A DNA stretch of 6,882 nt from CAZTLE01 sp964614415 (GTDB lineage: Bacteria > Bacteroidota > Bacteroidia > Flavobacteriales > Flavobacteriaceae), in contig CAZTLE010000210.1 of assembly GCA_964614415.1 (NCBI GenBank), positions 1 to 6,882 of the forward strand. Direction: 5' to 3'. Made by a program: the position numbers and the translations under genes. Below, in pieces: positions 1 to 6,601 of this stretch. The notes under the pieces were generated by a model that was not told where the DNA came from, searched no databases, and saw only the letters and a list, made by a program, of their open reading frames with translations. The stretch's first letter is position 1. Each line of letters starts with the position of its first letter.

Positions 1-1028
1 TGCCTATGTACGTAGCCGGATTTGTTCCGGCTTTAATGTGGAAGCAATTCAATCCTGACGGAACATTGGTTTATCCGAACTTCATGGAGACAGTATTGGA
101 GATCATCCCTATGTACTGGATGCGTGCTATCGGTGGTAGCCTGTTTATCATTGGAATGTTCATCATGATATACAATGTGGTACAAACGGTACGTCACGGC
201 CGCAAGGTAGAGGACGAACTGGCTGAAGCTGCTCCGCTGCAAAGAGTTACAAAAAAGCGTACCAGCAAAGAAAAGTATCACACCTGGTTGGAGCGTCGAC
301 CTGTGAAGTTCACACTATACGCTACCATCGCTATACTTATTGGTGGAGCTGTTCAAATCATTCCGTCACTCATTGTGGATGATTATGTTCCGGTCATCTC
401 AACAGTCAAACCGTATACACCGCTTGAACTGGAAGGCCGTGACATCTACATAAGAGAGAGCTGTAATGCCTGTCATTCGCAGTTAATACGGCCTTTCCGA
501 AGTGAGGTAGAGCGTTACGACTGGACACCCAATAAACAGTATTCTCTGTCCGGGGAGTACGCGTACGACCACCCCTTCCTTTGGGGTAGTAAACGTACCG
601 GACCCGACTTGTTCCGGGTGGGAGGCAAATATCCGGACAGCTGGCACTTCAACCACTTCTATGAACCGAGTAGTGTCACCGACGGATCGATCATGCCATC
701 CTACAAATGGCTCATAGCCAATGAGCTCGACAAGTCGAAAACCGAGAAGAAAATGCGCGCTATGATCACCCTTGGCGTCCCTTATTCCGAAGAAGACGTC
801 GCCCGGGCTCAGGAGTGGATGAACGAACAGGCTGCTCAGATCGAGACCAACCTGTTGACCGATGATGATATCAGGAGGACCTATGAGGAGGATAAACAAG
901 GTGCCGGAGAAGGGTTCGTGGAATTGAAGGACAGAGAGGTTGTTGCCATAATTGCATACCTGCAGCGCCTTGGTACTGATATCAAAATAAAGGATCAATC
1001 TGAAGTTACAGAAACCCAAAATGACTAA
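1..1028 (+). CDS. ccoNO: cbb3-type cytochrome c oxidase, fused CcoN-CcoO subunit (3' part)
   Basis: This is the 3' portion of the catalytic subunit fused to the monoheme subunit of a cbb3 oxidase. The reading frame is open to the left edge (in-frame codons begin at base 3), so the Met at 6-8 is internal and most of CcoN lies outside. Numbering from that Met, residues about 1-62 are the last two CcoN membrane segments, 63-100 a basic charged linker, and 101-124 the CcoO membrane anchor. A periplasmic cytochrome c domain follows. It has heme c motif CNACH at 153-157 and the family-typical stretches RPFRSE, YDHPFLWGSKRTGPDL and SIMP, where Met230 is the likely sixth heme ligand. After VPYSEEDV there is a charged stretch (about 275-315) before the final AYLQRLGT helix, longer than I recall for proteobacterial CcoO. 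CcoO passes electrons from CcoP to the CcoN heme b and heme-copper centre. Only 2 bp separate it from ccoQ. Confidence 0.96.
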   Translation, partial: PMYVAGFVPALMWKQFNPDGTLVYPNFMETVLEIIPMYWMRAIGGSLFIIGMFIMIYNVVQTVRHGRKVEDELAEAAPLQRVTKKRTSKEKYHTWLERRPVKFTLYATIAILIGGAVQIIPSLIVDDYVPVISTVKPYTPLELEGRDIYIRESCNACHSQLIRPFRSEVERYDWTPNKQYSLSGEYAYDHPFLWGSKRTGPDLFRVGGKYPDSWHFNHFYEPSSVTDGSIMPSYKWLIANELDKSKTEKKMRAMITLGVPYSEEDVARAQEWMNEQAAQIETNLLTDDDIRRTYEEDKQGAGEGFVELKDREVVAIIAYLQRLGTDIKIKDQSEVTETQND

Positions 1029-1030
1029 CC

Positions 1031-1219
1031 ATGCTGAAATTCGTTAAAGGAAATCTGGAAAATATTGACGGGGTACAAATTTATCCCATCATTTCGCTAC
1101 TCATCTTCTTTTTCTTCTTTGTCGCCCTGTTCTGGTGGGTATTCACCGCAAAGAAGGATTATATAAGAACGCTTAGCAATATGCCATTAGATTCAAACTC
1201 TAAAGAAGACACATTATGA
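1031..1219 (+). CDS. ccoQ: cbb3 oxidase small subunit CcoQ/FixQ
   Basis: A 62-residue protein with one hydrophobic segment (about residues 17-39, very rich in Phe and ending in FWW), followed by a short polar tail. The size, single membrane span and position between ccoO and ccoP are those of CcoQ, a non-catalytic subunit that in other bacteria helps stabilise the CcoP association with the CcoNO core. Sequence conservation in this family is weak, so the call rests mainly on position and topology. It starts 2 bp after the ccoNO stop, with no visible Shine-Dalgarno sequence. Its TGA stop overlaps the ATG of ccoP (ATGA, 1216-1219), which suggests translational coupling. Confidence 0.85.
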   Translation: MLKFVKGNLENIDGVQIYPIISLLIFFFFFVALFWWVFTAKKDYIRTLSNMPLDSNSKEDTL

Positions 1220-2178
1220 AAACGCTCGCATCCTATATAAGAGTTATACTCTTCGTAGTTATCGCCTGGCTTTTGATGGAATATACCATCGAATCGGGAG
1301 AACAATCGGCTTTAGTTAAATACCCTGTGATCTGGGCGGTGCTGGCATTATTGCTTCTATTCTCAGTCGCTATTGAAATAACCGTTGCCGCCGTTCGGAG
1401 CATCCTGTTTCGCGGGATGAATCCGGAAGCACAACAAAGGTACCTCGATGAAGAGGCCGCGCAAAAAGAGCAACGGTTTGCCGGTATAAAACGGATCTAC
1501 AAGAAGCTTCTGGGTAGTCGTCCCATTGAAGAGGAACATGAGATCATTTTGGACCACAATTACGACGGTATCAAAGAACTCGACAACCGTTTACCGCCAT
1601 GGTGGCTGTACGGATTCTATATCACCATCATATTCGGTGCTATTTACATGGCTCGTTATCACATTTTCGGTGGAACACAGCAAGCTGCCGAGTACGAGCA
1701 GGAGGTCGCAGAGGCTCAAATTGAGATAGAGGAATACTTACGTACGGCCAAGGACCGTGTAGATGCTTCAACGGTAGTTGTACTTACCGAGGAGAGCGAC
1801 CTCAATGCCGGAAAGGCCATTTTTACACAACGATGTGTGGTATGTCATAAAGCCGATGGCGGCGGAGGGATCGGTCCCAACCTTACCGATGAGTATTGGA
1901 TTCTGGGAGGTGGTATCAGCAATATATTTAATACCATTTCTGAAGGAGGACGTGCCGGTAAGGGAATGGTACCCTGGAAAACCGAGTTAAAGCCCAGCGA
2001 AATGGCTCAGGTAGCCAGTTACATACTTACATTCCAGGGAACAACACCTGCTGAACCCAAAGCACCGGAAGGTGAGATCTGGATCGATCCGGAGGCTGAA
2101 ACAATAACGCCCGAAGAAGAAGTTCAGGAAGCTACCGTGGATTCAACTACAGTGAATGTTGAAGAGACGGAACAGTAG
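1216..2178 (+). CDS. ccoP: cbb3-type cytochrome c oxidase subunit CcoP (single heme c)
   Basis: A 320-residue membrane-anchored cytochrome c subunit that takes electrons from soluble or membrane donors and passes them to CcoO. Two hydrophobic segments (about 7-22 and 36-60) are followed by a charged cytoplasmic region. The CcoP N-terminal signature lies at about 114-130 (DHNYDGIKELDNRLPPWW) and runs into a further membrane span (129-147). An acidic helix (about 156-180) leads to one cytochrome c domain with CVVCH at 207-211 and likely axial Met251 (GKGMVPW). Only this one CXXCH is present and there are no other cysteines, whereas textbook proteobacterial CcoP carries two heme c groups in a protein of similar length. 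The extra length here is taken up by additional N-terminal membrane/charged sequence and a Glu/Thr-rich tail (about 278-320). It overlaps ccoQ by 4 bp and lies 19 bp before the chosen ccoG start. Confidence 0.94.
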   Translation: MKTLASYIRVILFVVIAWLLMEYTIESGEQSALVKYPVIWAVLALLLLFSVAIEITVAAVRSILFRGMNPEAQQRYLDEEAAQKEQRFAGIKRIYKKLLGSRPIEEEHEIILDHNYDGIKELDNRLPPWWLYGFYITIIFGAIYMARYHIFGGTQQAAEYEQEVAEAQIEIEEYLRTAKDRVDASTVVVLTEESDLNAGKAIFTQRCVVCHKADGGGGIGPNLTDEYWILGGGISNIFNTISEGGRAGKGMVPWKTELKPSEMAQVASYILTFQGTTPAEPKAPEGEIWIDPEAETITPEEEVQEATVDSTTVNVEETEQ

Positions 2179-2197
2179 GTGCAGTTAAATTGCAGTG

Positions 2198-3613
2198 ATG
2201 GAACAGGAGGAGAAATTCAGAGATAGTATTTCCACGGTAAGTTCGGAAGGGAAAAGGTCCTGGATCTATCCGAAGAAACCTTCAGGCAAATATTACAAGT
2301 ACAGGAAGATCGTAAGTTACTTCCTGCTGGCCTTCCTGTTCTCTGCCCCATTTATAAAAGTCAACGGGAATCAGTTCCTCATGTTCAACGTGTTGGAACG
2401 ACGGTTCTCAATTTTCGGATTTCCTTTCTGGCCTCAGGACTTCCACATTTTTGTGATCATGATGATCATAGGGGTCATCTTTGTGGTCTTCTTTACGGTG
2501 GCCTTCGGACGGCTGTTCTGCGGATGGATCTGTCCGCAAACCATTTTCATGGAAATGGTTTTCCGCCGTATTGAATATTGGATTGAGGGTGACAGAGGTA
2601 AGCAAATCAGACTGGCAAAGCAGCCCTGGAATGCCGAAAAGATTCGGAAGAAAGGTCTCAAATGGGTCATCTTCTTCATCATTTCATTTCTGATTGCCAA
2701 TATATTCCTGGCCTATCTGATTGGAAGTGATAAACTCATCAAGTATGTCACGGAAGGTCCTTTGCTCCACCTGAACACATTTATCTCTCTGACCATTTTC
2801 ACGGGAGTGTTCTACTTCGTTTTTGCGTGGTTCCGGGAGCAGGTGTGTGTGATTGCGTGTCCTTATGGGAGACTGCAAGGAGTCCTGCTGGACAATAAAT
2901 CCATTGTGGTGGCTTATGATCACAAGCGGGGTGAAAAAGAAGCAGGACGGGCTAAATTCAAGAAAAATGAGGATAGAGTGGCCAGTGGTAAAGGAGATTG
3001 CATCGATTGCTTTCAGTGTGTGCATGTATGTCCAACTGGGATTGATATTAGAAACGGAACCCAACTGGAATGTGTGAATTGCACCGCCTGTATTGACGCC
3101 TGTGATGACATGATGGAAGCGGTGAAATTACCCAAAGGACTTATCCGGTATGCGAGTGTGGATAACATTGAGAAGAAAGCAAAGTTTACGTTCAACGCGC
3201 GCCTCAAAGGATACACCGCGGTGCTGGTCATATTGCTGGGCGTGCTTTCGGGTATGTTGTTCCTGCGGAACGATGTCGAGGCACGAGTACTTCGACTTCC
3301 CGGTCAGCTATACGAGCGAAAGGATAACAACATGATAAGTAATGTCTTTACCTATAAACTGGTTAACAAGACATCAGAAGATATTGACAACATACGAATG
3401 GAACTCCTGTCCCATGAAGGTACCATTACCATAGTGACAGGTGATAATTTCGACATTCCCAATCAGGGACTGACAGAAGGGACCCTTTTTGTGGAGATCA
3501 GCAACGGCCTGCTTGAGGACGACAAACAAAAAATAAAGATCGGAGTGTACAGTAATGACGAACTCATAGAGACCACGACAACTACATTCCTGGGACCAAG
3601 AAGTTTTAACTAA
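2198..3613 (+). CDS. ccoG: CcoG/FixG/RdxA cbb3 oxidase accessory protein, 4Fe-4S membrane protein
   Basis: A 471-residue membrane iron-sulfur protein needed for cbb3 biogenesis; work in Rhodobacter supports reduction of Cu(II) for copper delivery to CcoN. Membrane segments lie at about 38-54, 84-104, 156-177, 195-212 and 339-357. The paired motifs FCGWICPQ (Cys108, Cys112) and CVIACPYG (Cys217, Cys221) are typical of the NapH/CcoG family. Two 4Fe-4S clusters are predicted from CIDCFQCVHVCP (Cys268, 271, 274, 278) and CVNCTACIDAC (Cys292, 295, 298, 302). The C-terminal about 110 residues form the Ig-like FixG C-terminal domain expected in the periplasm. I start at ATG 2198; a GTG directly before it (2195) is in frame and would add one residue. 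There is no clear Shine-Dalgarno sequence. It is co-directional with and close behind ccoP. Confidence 0.96.
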   Translation: MEQEEKFRDSISTVSSEGKRSWIYPKKPSGKYYKYRKIVSYFLLAFLFSAPFIKVNGNQFLMFNVLERRFSIFGFPFWPQDFHIFVIMMIIGVIFVVFFTVAFGRLFCGWICPQTIFMEMVFRRIEYWIEGDRGKQIRLAKQPWNAEKIRKKGLKWVIFFIISFLIANIFLAYLIGSDKLIKYVTEGPLLHLNTFISLTIFTGVFYFVFAWFREQVCVIACPYGRLQGVLLDNKSIVVAYDHKRGEKEAGRAKFKKNEDRVASGKGDCIDCFQCVHVCPTGIDIRNGTQLECVNCTACIDACDDMMEAVKLPKGLIRYASVDNIEKKAKFTFNARLKGYTAVLVILLGVLSGMLFLRNDVEARVLRLPGQLYERKDNNMISNVFTYKLVNKTSEDIDNIRMELLSHEGTITIVTGDNFDIPNQGLTEGTLFVEISNGLLEDDKQKIKIGVYSNDELIETTTTTFLGPRSFN

Positions 3614-3666
3614 ATGCGTTAAAACCGAGGCACCGTCAAAGAAATAACTAATAGCCACACGGCTTT

Positions 3667-3672
3667 AAAGGA
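3667..3672 (+). promoter_or_regulatory. Shine-Dalgarno-like AAAGGA before fixH
   Basis: AAAGGA ends 7 bases before the ATG at 3680 and matches the anti-Shine-Dalgarno complement. Ribosome binding sites of this kind are uncommon in Bacteroidota, and the other genes here show none as clear. It supports the chosen fixH start, but a chance match in a 66-bp gap is possible. Confidence 0.35.
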
Positions 3673-3679
3673 CTACGAC

Positions 3680-4126
3680 ATGAAAATAAACTGGGGAACG
3701 GGAATCGTTTTAGGGATCATAGGATTCATCGCTTTTATCATGTTCCTGGTCATATCGATGATGACAGATGATAAATTCGATCACGAACTTGTAGTGGAAG
3801 AATACTATAAGAAAGAACTGGTCTATCAGCAAGAGATCGATGCGCAACAAAATGCACAAAAATTCTCGGCAGATATTCGTGGACAACGTACCCCGGACGG
3901 ATGGCTTCTCTCATTTCCTTCAGAGATGGAGAATGACGACCTGGAAGGCACTGTGTTCCTATACCGGCCGTCTAACAAGGTTTTGGATTTTAACCTTCCC
4001 CTGGTTATATCCAACTCTCAATTGCTCATACCAGACAATCGCCTTGTAGACGGCCGCTGGGACATCACCATCGACTGGAAAGTAAAAGATAAGCGCTTCG
4101 TACATAAAAAATCTATCGTGTATTAA
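3680..4126 (+). CDS. fixH: FixH/CcoH family cbb3 oxidase assembly protein
   Basis: A 148-residue protein with one N-terminal membrane anchor (about residues 6-28) and a periplasmic beta-rich domain. The stretch after the anchor, FDHELVVEEYYKKELVYQQEIDA (33-55), is the conserved segment of FixH proteins, in which the D..VV..YY.K.L.YQ pattern recurs. FixH/CcoH associates with the cbb3 oxidase during or after assembly and is needed for stable complex in several bacteria. It contains no cysteine, so it is unlikely to bind copper through thiols. It lies 66 bp after ccoG, the widest gap within the cco cluster. Its stop overlaps the next ATG by one base (TAATG, 4124-4128), so the following gene is probably translationally coupled to it. 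Confidence 0.93.
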   Translation: MKINWGTGIVLGIIGFIAFIMFLVISMMTDDKFDHELVVEEYYKKELVYQQEIDAQQNAQKFSADIRGQRTPDGWLLSFPSEMENDDLEGTVFLYRPSNKVLDFNLPLVISNSQLLIPDNRLVDGRWDITIDWKVKDKRFVHKKSIVY

Positions 4127-4878
4127 TGCTCACATCGGCTGTCATATTAGGATTGTTAGGAAGCTTCCACTGTATTGGTATGTGTGGCCCTATCGCCTTT
4201 TTACTGCCTGTTGACCGAAGCAATAATTTCCGAAAGAACATTCAAATTGGTGCCTATCACTTTGGAAGGCTTACAGCCTATGCCTTTATAGGACTGATCT
4301 TCGGTTGGCTGGGTCGCAGTTTCTATCTCTTCGGAATGCAGCAGCAGCTTTCCATCGCCACAGGGATTATCATGATCGTCCTGGTCCTGGCACCTTCAAA
4401 ATGGTTACAACGGTTCCGAATTACACAGCCGGTATTCAAGGGGATTTCAAAAATTAAAAGCAGTTTGGGTGGAGCCCTAAAGAAAAAGACAACCGACGCC
4501 TTCCTTACTATTGGTTTCTTAAATGGCTTTCTTCCTTGCGGTCTGGTGTATATGGCCGTATTCGGTGCCCTGGCTATGGCACAACCGGCAAAAGGAGCTC
4601 TGTATATGGTCATCTTCGGTCTGGGCACTGTACCCATGATGACCCTGGCTGTATATCTGGGTAATTTTATCAACGGTAGAATGCGACAGCGAATTCGTAA
4701 AGTTATCCCGCTTGTCGTTGTTCTGCTGGGCACATTATTCATTCTTCGCGGAATGGGGCTTGGCATTCCCTACGTATCTCCCAAACCTATGACACCAACG
4801 GCCGAGGCATCCATGGAATGTCACACCCCTTCGAATGCAAAGGAGGTGACAAATTACATCCCCACCGATCCTCAATAA
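4126..4878 (+). CDS. TauE/SafE (DsbD-like) family membrane protein, probably for cbb3 oxidase metal supply or maturation
   Basis: A 250-residue polytopic protein with about six membrane segments. It begins with GSFHCIGMCGP (about 12-22; His15, Cys16, Met19, Cys20), the signature of the DsbD_2/UreH-like branch often labelled sulfite exporter TauE/SafE. A second motif, FLPCGLVYMA (135-144; Cys138), lies in the matching position of the second half, and HFGRLTAY (45-52) is also family-typical. Cysteines placed in membrane segments like this suit thiol or copper transfer better than sulfite export. The one-base overlap with fixH and the place at the end of the cco cluster suggest a role in copper delivery or cytochrome maturation; that is inference. 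A polar C-terminal tail carries Met230, Cys232 and His233 and may add metal ligands. The exact substrate cannot be read from the sequence. Confidence 0.87.
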   Translation: MLTSAVILGLLGSFHCIGMCGPIAFLLPVDRSNNFRKNIQIGAYHFGRLTAYAFIGLIFGWLGRSFYLFGMQQQLSIATGIIMIVLVLAPSKWLQRFRITQPVFKGISKIKSSLGGALKKKTTDAFLTIGFLNGFLPCGLVYMAVFGALAMAQPAKGALYMVIFGLGTVPMMTLAVYLGNFINGRMRQRIRKVIPLVVVLLGTLFILRGMGLGIPYVSPKPMTPTAEASMECHTPSNAKEVTNYIPTDPQ

Positions 4879-4906
4879 ACTATACTCAGAGGCTGTAACC
4901 TGCTCT

Positions 4907-4936
4907 TTTAGCGTATTATTAACTAACTTACTTTCG
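4907..4936 (+). promoter_or_regulatory. weak candidate promoter for the CPBP-family gene
   Basis: TACTTTCG at 4929-4936 differs by one base from the Bacteroidota -7 element TAnnTTTG. TTT at 4907-4909 lies exactly 19 bases upstream, where TTG would be expected. The predicted start of transcription would be only a few bases before the ATG at 4957. The 78-bp gap (4879-4956) separates the cco cluster from an unrelated gene, so some promoter is likely, but this match is poor. Confidence 0.25.
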
Positions 4937-4956
4937 GCTTTCGGGAATAATACACC

Positions 4957-5610
4957 ATGAAATCACTACGTACCGACCGAACACGTTGGCTGGAGATTCT
5001 GGCCGTTCTTGCAACCGCACTGGGGAAGTTTTTGTTCATGGACTACCTGAACTGGAGATTTCCCTTTGTCATTGCGGCCATTGTACTTTGGAGCACCTAT
5101 ATCATCTATCAATACCGAAAGCAACGGGATGTACTTTCTCATTGGGGATTTACCCGAAATAACTTTGGAAAGGTAGTTCGCATGCTGCTGCCCTTTGGTC
5201 TTGTAGCCGTGGTATCCTTTGTCTTTATTGGCATCTACCAGGGAACCATAAACATTACGTGGCACGTAATTCCCATACTACTCACCTATCCTATTTGGGG
5301 AACCATTCAGCAGTTTTTGCTTATAGCACTGGTGGGTGGTAATCTTCAGGATCTGGAGAAAAACCGCATGAACCTCCACCTGATTGTGATTAGTGCAGCC
5401 GTGATTTTCGCCCTGGTTCATTATCCGTATTACTGGCTTATGGGTGGGACTTTCCTCCTGGCCATCTTATACGGATATATCTACATGAGGGCAAGAAATC
5501 TCTACGTATTAGGACTATTTCACGGAATTCTCGCCGCTTTGTTCTACTATACGGTGCTCGATCAGGATCCGTTCCTGAACACCTTTGGAACACTTTTGAA
5601 TTTGACATAA
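4957..5610 (+). CDS. CPBP-family intramembrane protein with Gln-Gln in place of the catalytic Glu pair
   Basis: A 217-residue protein with about six to eight hydrophobic segments. Its C-terminal half looks like the CPBP (Abi/Rce1-like) glutamic intramembrane protease fold. FALVH (151-155) matches motif FxxxH, and LFHGILAAL (188-196) gives the second conserved His189. The first motif, normally EExxxR, appears at WGTIQQFLL (114-122) as Gln118-Gln119, with no Arg at the usual place. Loss of the catalytic Glu argues against ordinary proteolysis; the protein could be a pseudoenzyme or an unusual subfamily. It lies 78 bp after the cco cluster, so a shared transcript is possible but not implied. Its stop codon TAA (5608-5610) lies inside the A-run of the following hairpin. 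Its role in the cell is unknown. Confidence 0.72.
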   Translation: MKSLRTDRTRWLEILAVLATALGKFLFMDYLNWRFPFVIAAIVLWSTYIIYQYRKQRDVLSHWGFTRNNFGKVVRMLLPFGLVAVVSFVFIGIYQGTINITWHVIPILLTYPIWGTIQQFLLIALVGGNLQDLEKNRMNLHLIVISAAVIFALVHYPYYWLMGGTFLLAILYGYIYMRARNLYVLGLFHGILAALFYYTVLDQDPFLNTFGTLLNLT

Positions 5611-5662
5611 AAAAGCCATCCGCCGTTAACCTGCTTGTAGACTTAGGTCATTGGCGGATGGC
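5609..5662 (-). terminator. rho-independent terminator for the minus-strand M57 gene (possibly used from both sides)
   Basis: Arms GCCATCCGCC (5615-5624) and GGCGGATGGC (5653-5662) form a perfect 10-bp GC-rich stem around a 28-base loop. On the minus strand the stem is followed directly by six T (5614-5609), the classic intrinsic terminator form, 32 bp after the stop of the M57 gene. On the plus strand the stem follows the CPBP gene stop but has no T-run after it, so termination from that side would be weaker. The large loop is unusual, though a short ACCT/AGGT pairing may close part of it. Confidence 0.8.
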
Positions 5663-5693
5663 CGTTCAACACTTCACCTGTTAATCAGGCAAT

Positions 5694-6539
5694 CTAATAC
5701 ATATTTCGAAGGGCAGTAATATCATTGCCATTAAACTCTCCGTCTTCATTAGAGCTGAAACAAGCCAGCATTACAGAAGTGGGATCATACCCTGTAGGTG
5801 TTCCGGCGACATGAATGGCACCAACTCCTGCAGATCCTTCGTTGACATTCTGGCCACAGCTTTGACGGCTAAACCAGTCTGTATGACGGAATCCAACGGA
5901 GTGTCCTATTTCATGTGTGATTACATGCTCGTTCACGTTGGTACTAAATCCGGACAACCCGAAGATCTGAACGAACTGATACGGCAATCCTCCGCTTGGG
6001 AATCCCGCGCTCCCGCCAGATCCCGATTGGTTAGGATTGCGATATACCACCATGTCTTTGCTCTGCCAGTTGGTTCCAAATGACAGGGTAAAACTAATGG
6101 ATACACCACTTAAACGATTGTAGTTATTCACAGCCCACTGAAGTGCTGTTCTTTCTTTATTGGACAGACCGAAACCTCCACCTCCGGTATACCCGATGAT
6201 CGTAATATTACGACCCTGACTCACCAGATTATTGGTACGGTACTGACGTGAATTCACGTCTACATTTTCCAGAGCCAATAGTTGCTCTTCGGTCATTACA
6301 ATGTCGTCCTCTATAAAAATTCGCTCTTCAGAAGTACCATCTGGAAAGTAAAAAGTGCGGTACTCAACGAAGTTGGAGTTAAGTTCAAGTGAGTTGACAA
6401 TGTCAATGATCTTTTGCGGAACTTCTTTCTTTACATCCGCAACGGTAGGGTTCTCTTCCTGACTCTCGTCTTTGGAACACGAAGCCAGAACCAGACTCAT
6501 GGCCAAAAGACCAAGTAGTCCAAACTTTGCTGTTTTCAT
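5694..6539 (-). CDS. M57-family (dual-action HEIGH) metallopeptidase, secreted lipoprotein
   Basis: A 281-residue predicted zinc metallopeptidase. A short basic start and hydrophobic segment end in the lipobox LASC (18-21), so Cys21 is the likely lipidated residue, followed by an acidic Ser/Glu/Asp stretch. The zinc site is HEIGHSVGFRH (209-219), with ligands His209, His213 and His219 and catalytic Glu210, in the HExxHxxGxxH arrangement of metzincins. SVM at 255-257 is placed as the Met-turn. Cys228 and Cys260 could form a disulfide. Residues about 25-110 form an N-terminal region, possibly a propeptide, before the catalytic domain, which starts near NITIIGYTGGGG. The HEIGH sequence and overall layout match peptidase family M57 of Bacteroidota; the substrate is unknown. 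The ATG at 6539 begins a proper signal peptide. The gene is convergent with the CPBP gene and lies downstream of clpS with its own likely promoter. Confidence 0.92.
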   Translation of the reverse strand: MKTAKFGLLGLLAMSLVLASCSKDESQEENPTVADVKKEVPQKIIDIVNSLELNSNFVEYRTFYFPDGTSEERIFIEDDIVMTEEQLLALENVDVNSRQYRTNNLVSQGRNITIIGYTGGGGFGLSNKERTALQWAVNNYNRLSGVSISFTLSFGTNWQSKDMVVYRNPNQSGSGGSAGFPSGGLPYQFVQIFGLSGFSTNVNEHVITHEIGHSVGFRHTDWFSRQSCGQNVNEGSAGVGAIHVAGTPTGYDPTSVMLACFSSNEDGEFNGNDITALRNMY

Positions 6540-6565
6540 AAGATACAGTTTGGGTTGATGATTAA

Positions 6566-6595
6566 TTTAACTATGGCAGGTTAACCTACGTTCAA
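6566..6595 (-). promoter_or_regulatory. candidate Bacteroidota-type promoter of the M57 lipoprotein gene
   Basis: Read on the minus strand, TTG (6595-6593) is followed after exactly 19 bases by TAGTTAAA (6573-6566). The phylum's consensus is TTG, about 19 bases, then TAnnTTTG. Spacing and the -33 element fit well, while the -7 element matches only TAnnT. The predicted start of transcription would be about 20 bases before the ATG at 6539. The spacer contains a 10-bp palindrome AGGTTAACCT (6578-6587), which could be a regulator site or chance. Confidence 0.4.
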
Positions 6596-6601
6596 TTTAC
6601 A

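Noticed and set aside
483..1019. Minus-strand open frame of 178 codons
   Set aside because: It lies wholly opposite the well-supported CcoO domain, shows no recognisable motif, and has no start signal or neighbour that fits.
2684..3064. Minus-strand open frame of 126 codons
   Set aside because: It is antisense to the CcoG iron-sulfur region, whose conserved Cys motifs prove the plus-strand frame.
3614..3679. Imperfect inverted repeat (TTAAAACCG / CGGCTTTAA) between ccoG and fixH, considered as an attenuator or terminator
   Set aside because: The stem has a mismatch, the loop is long and no T-run follows; the downstream gene belongs to the same pathway, so termination here is unlikely.
4323..4766. 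Minus-strand open frame of 147 codons, rich in Arg and Pro
   Set aside because: It is a mirror of the hydrophobic SafE-like gene; the composition is what antisense reading of such a gene gives.
4966..5265. Minus-strand open frame of 99 codons
   Set aside because: It is antisense to the CPBP-family gene and has no recognisable domain.
5811..6083. Plus-strand open frame of 90 codons
   Set aside because: It is antisense to the M57 catalytic domain, including the zinc site, and has no independent support.
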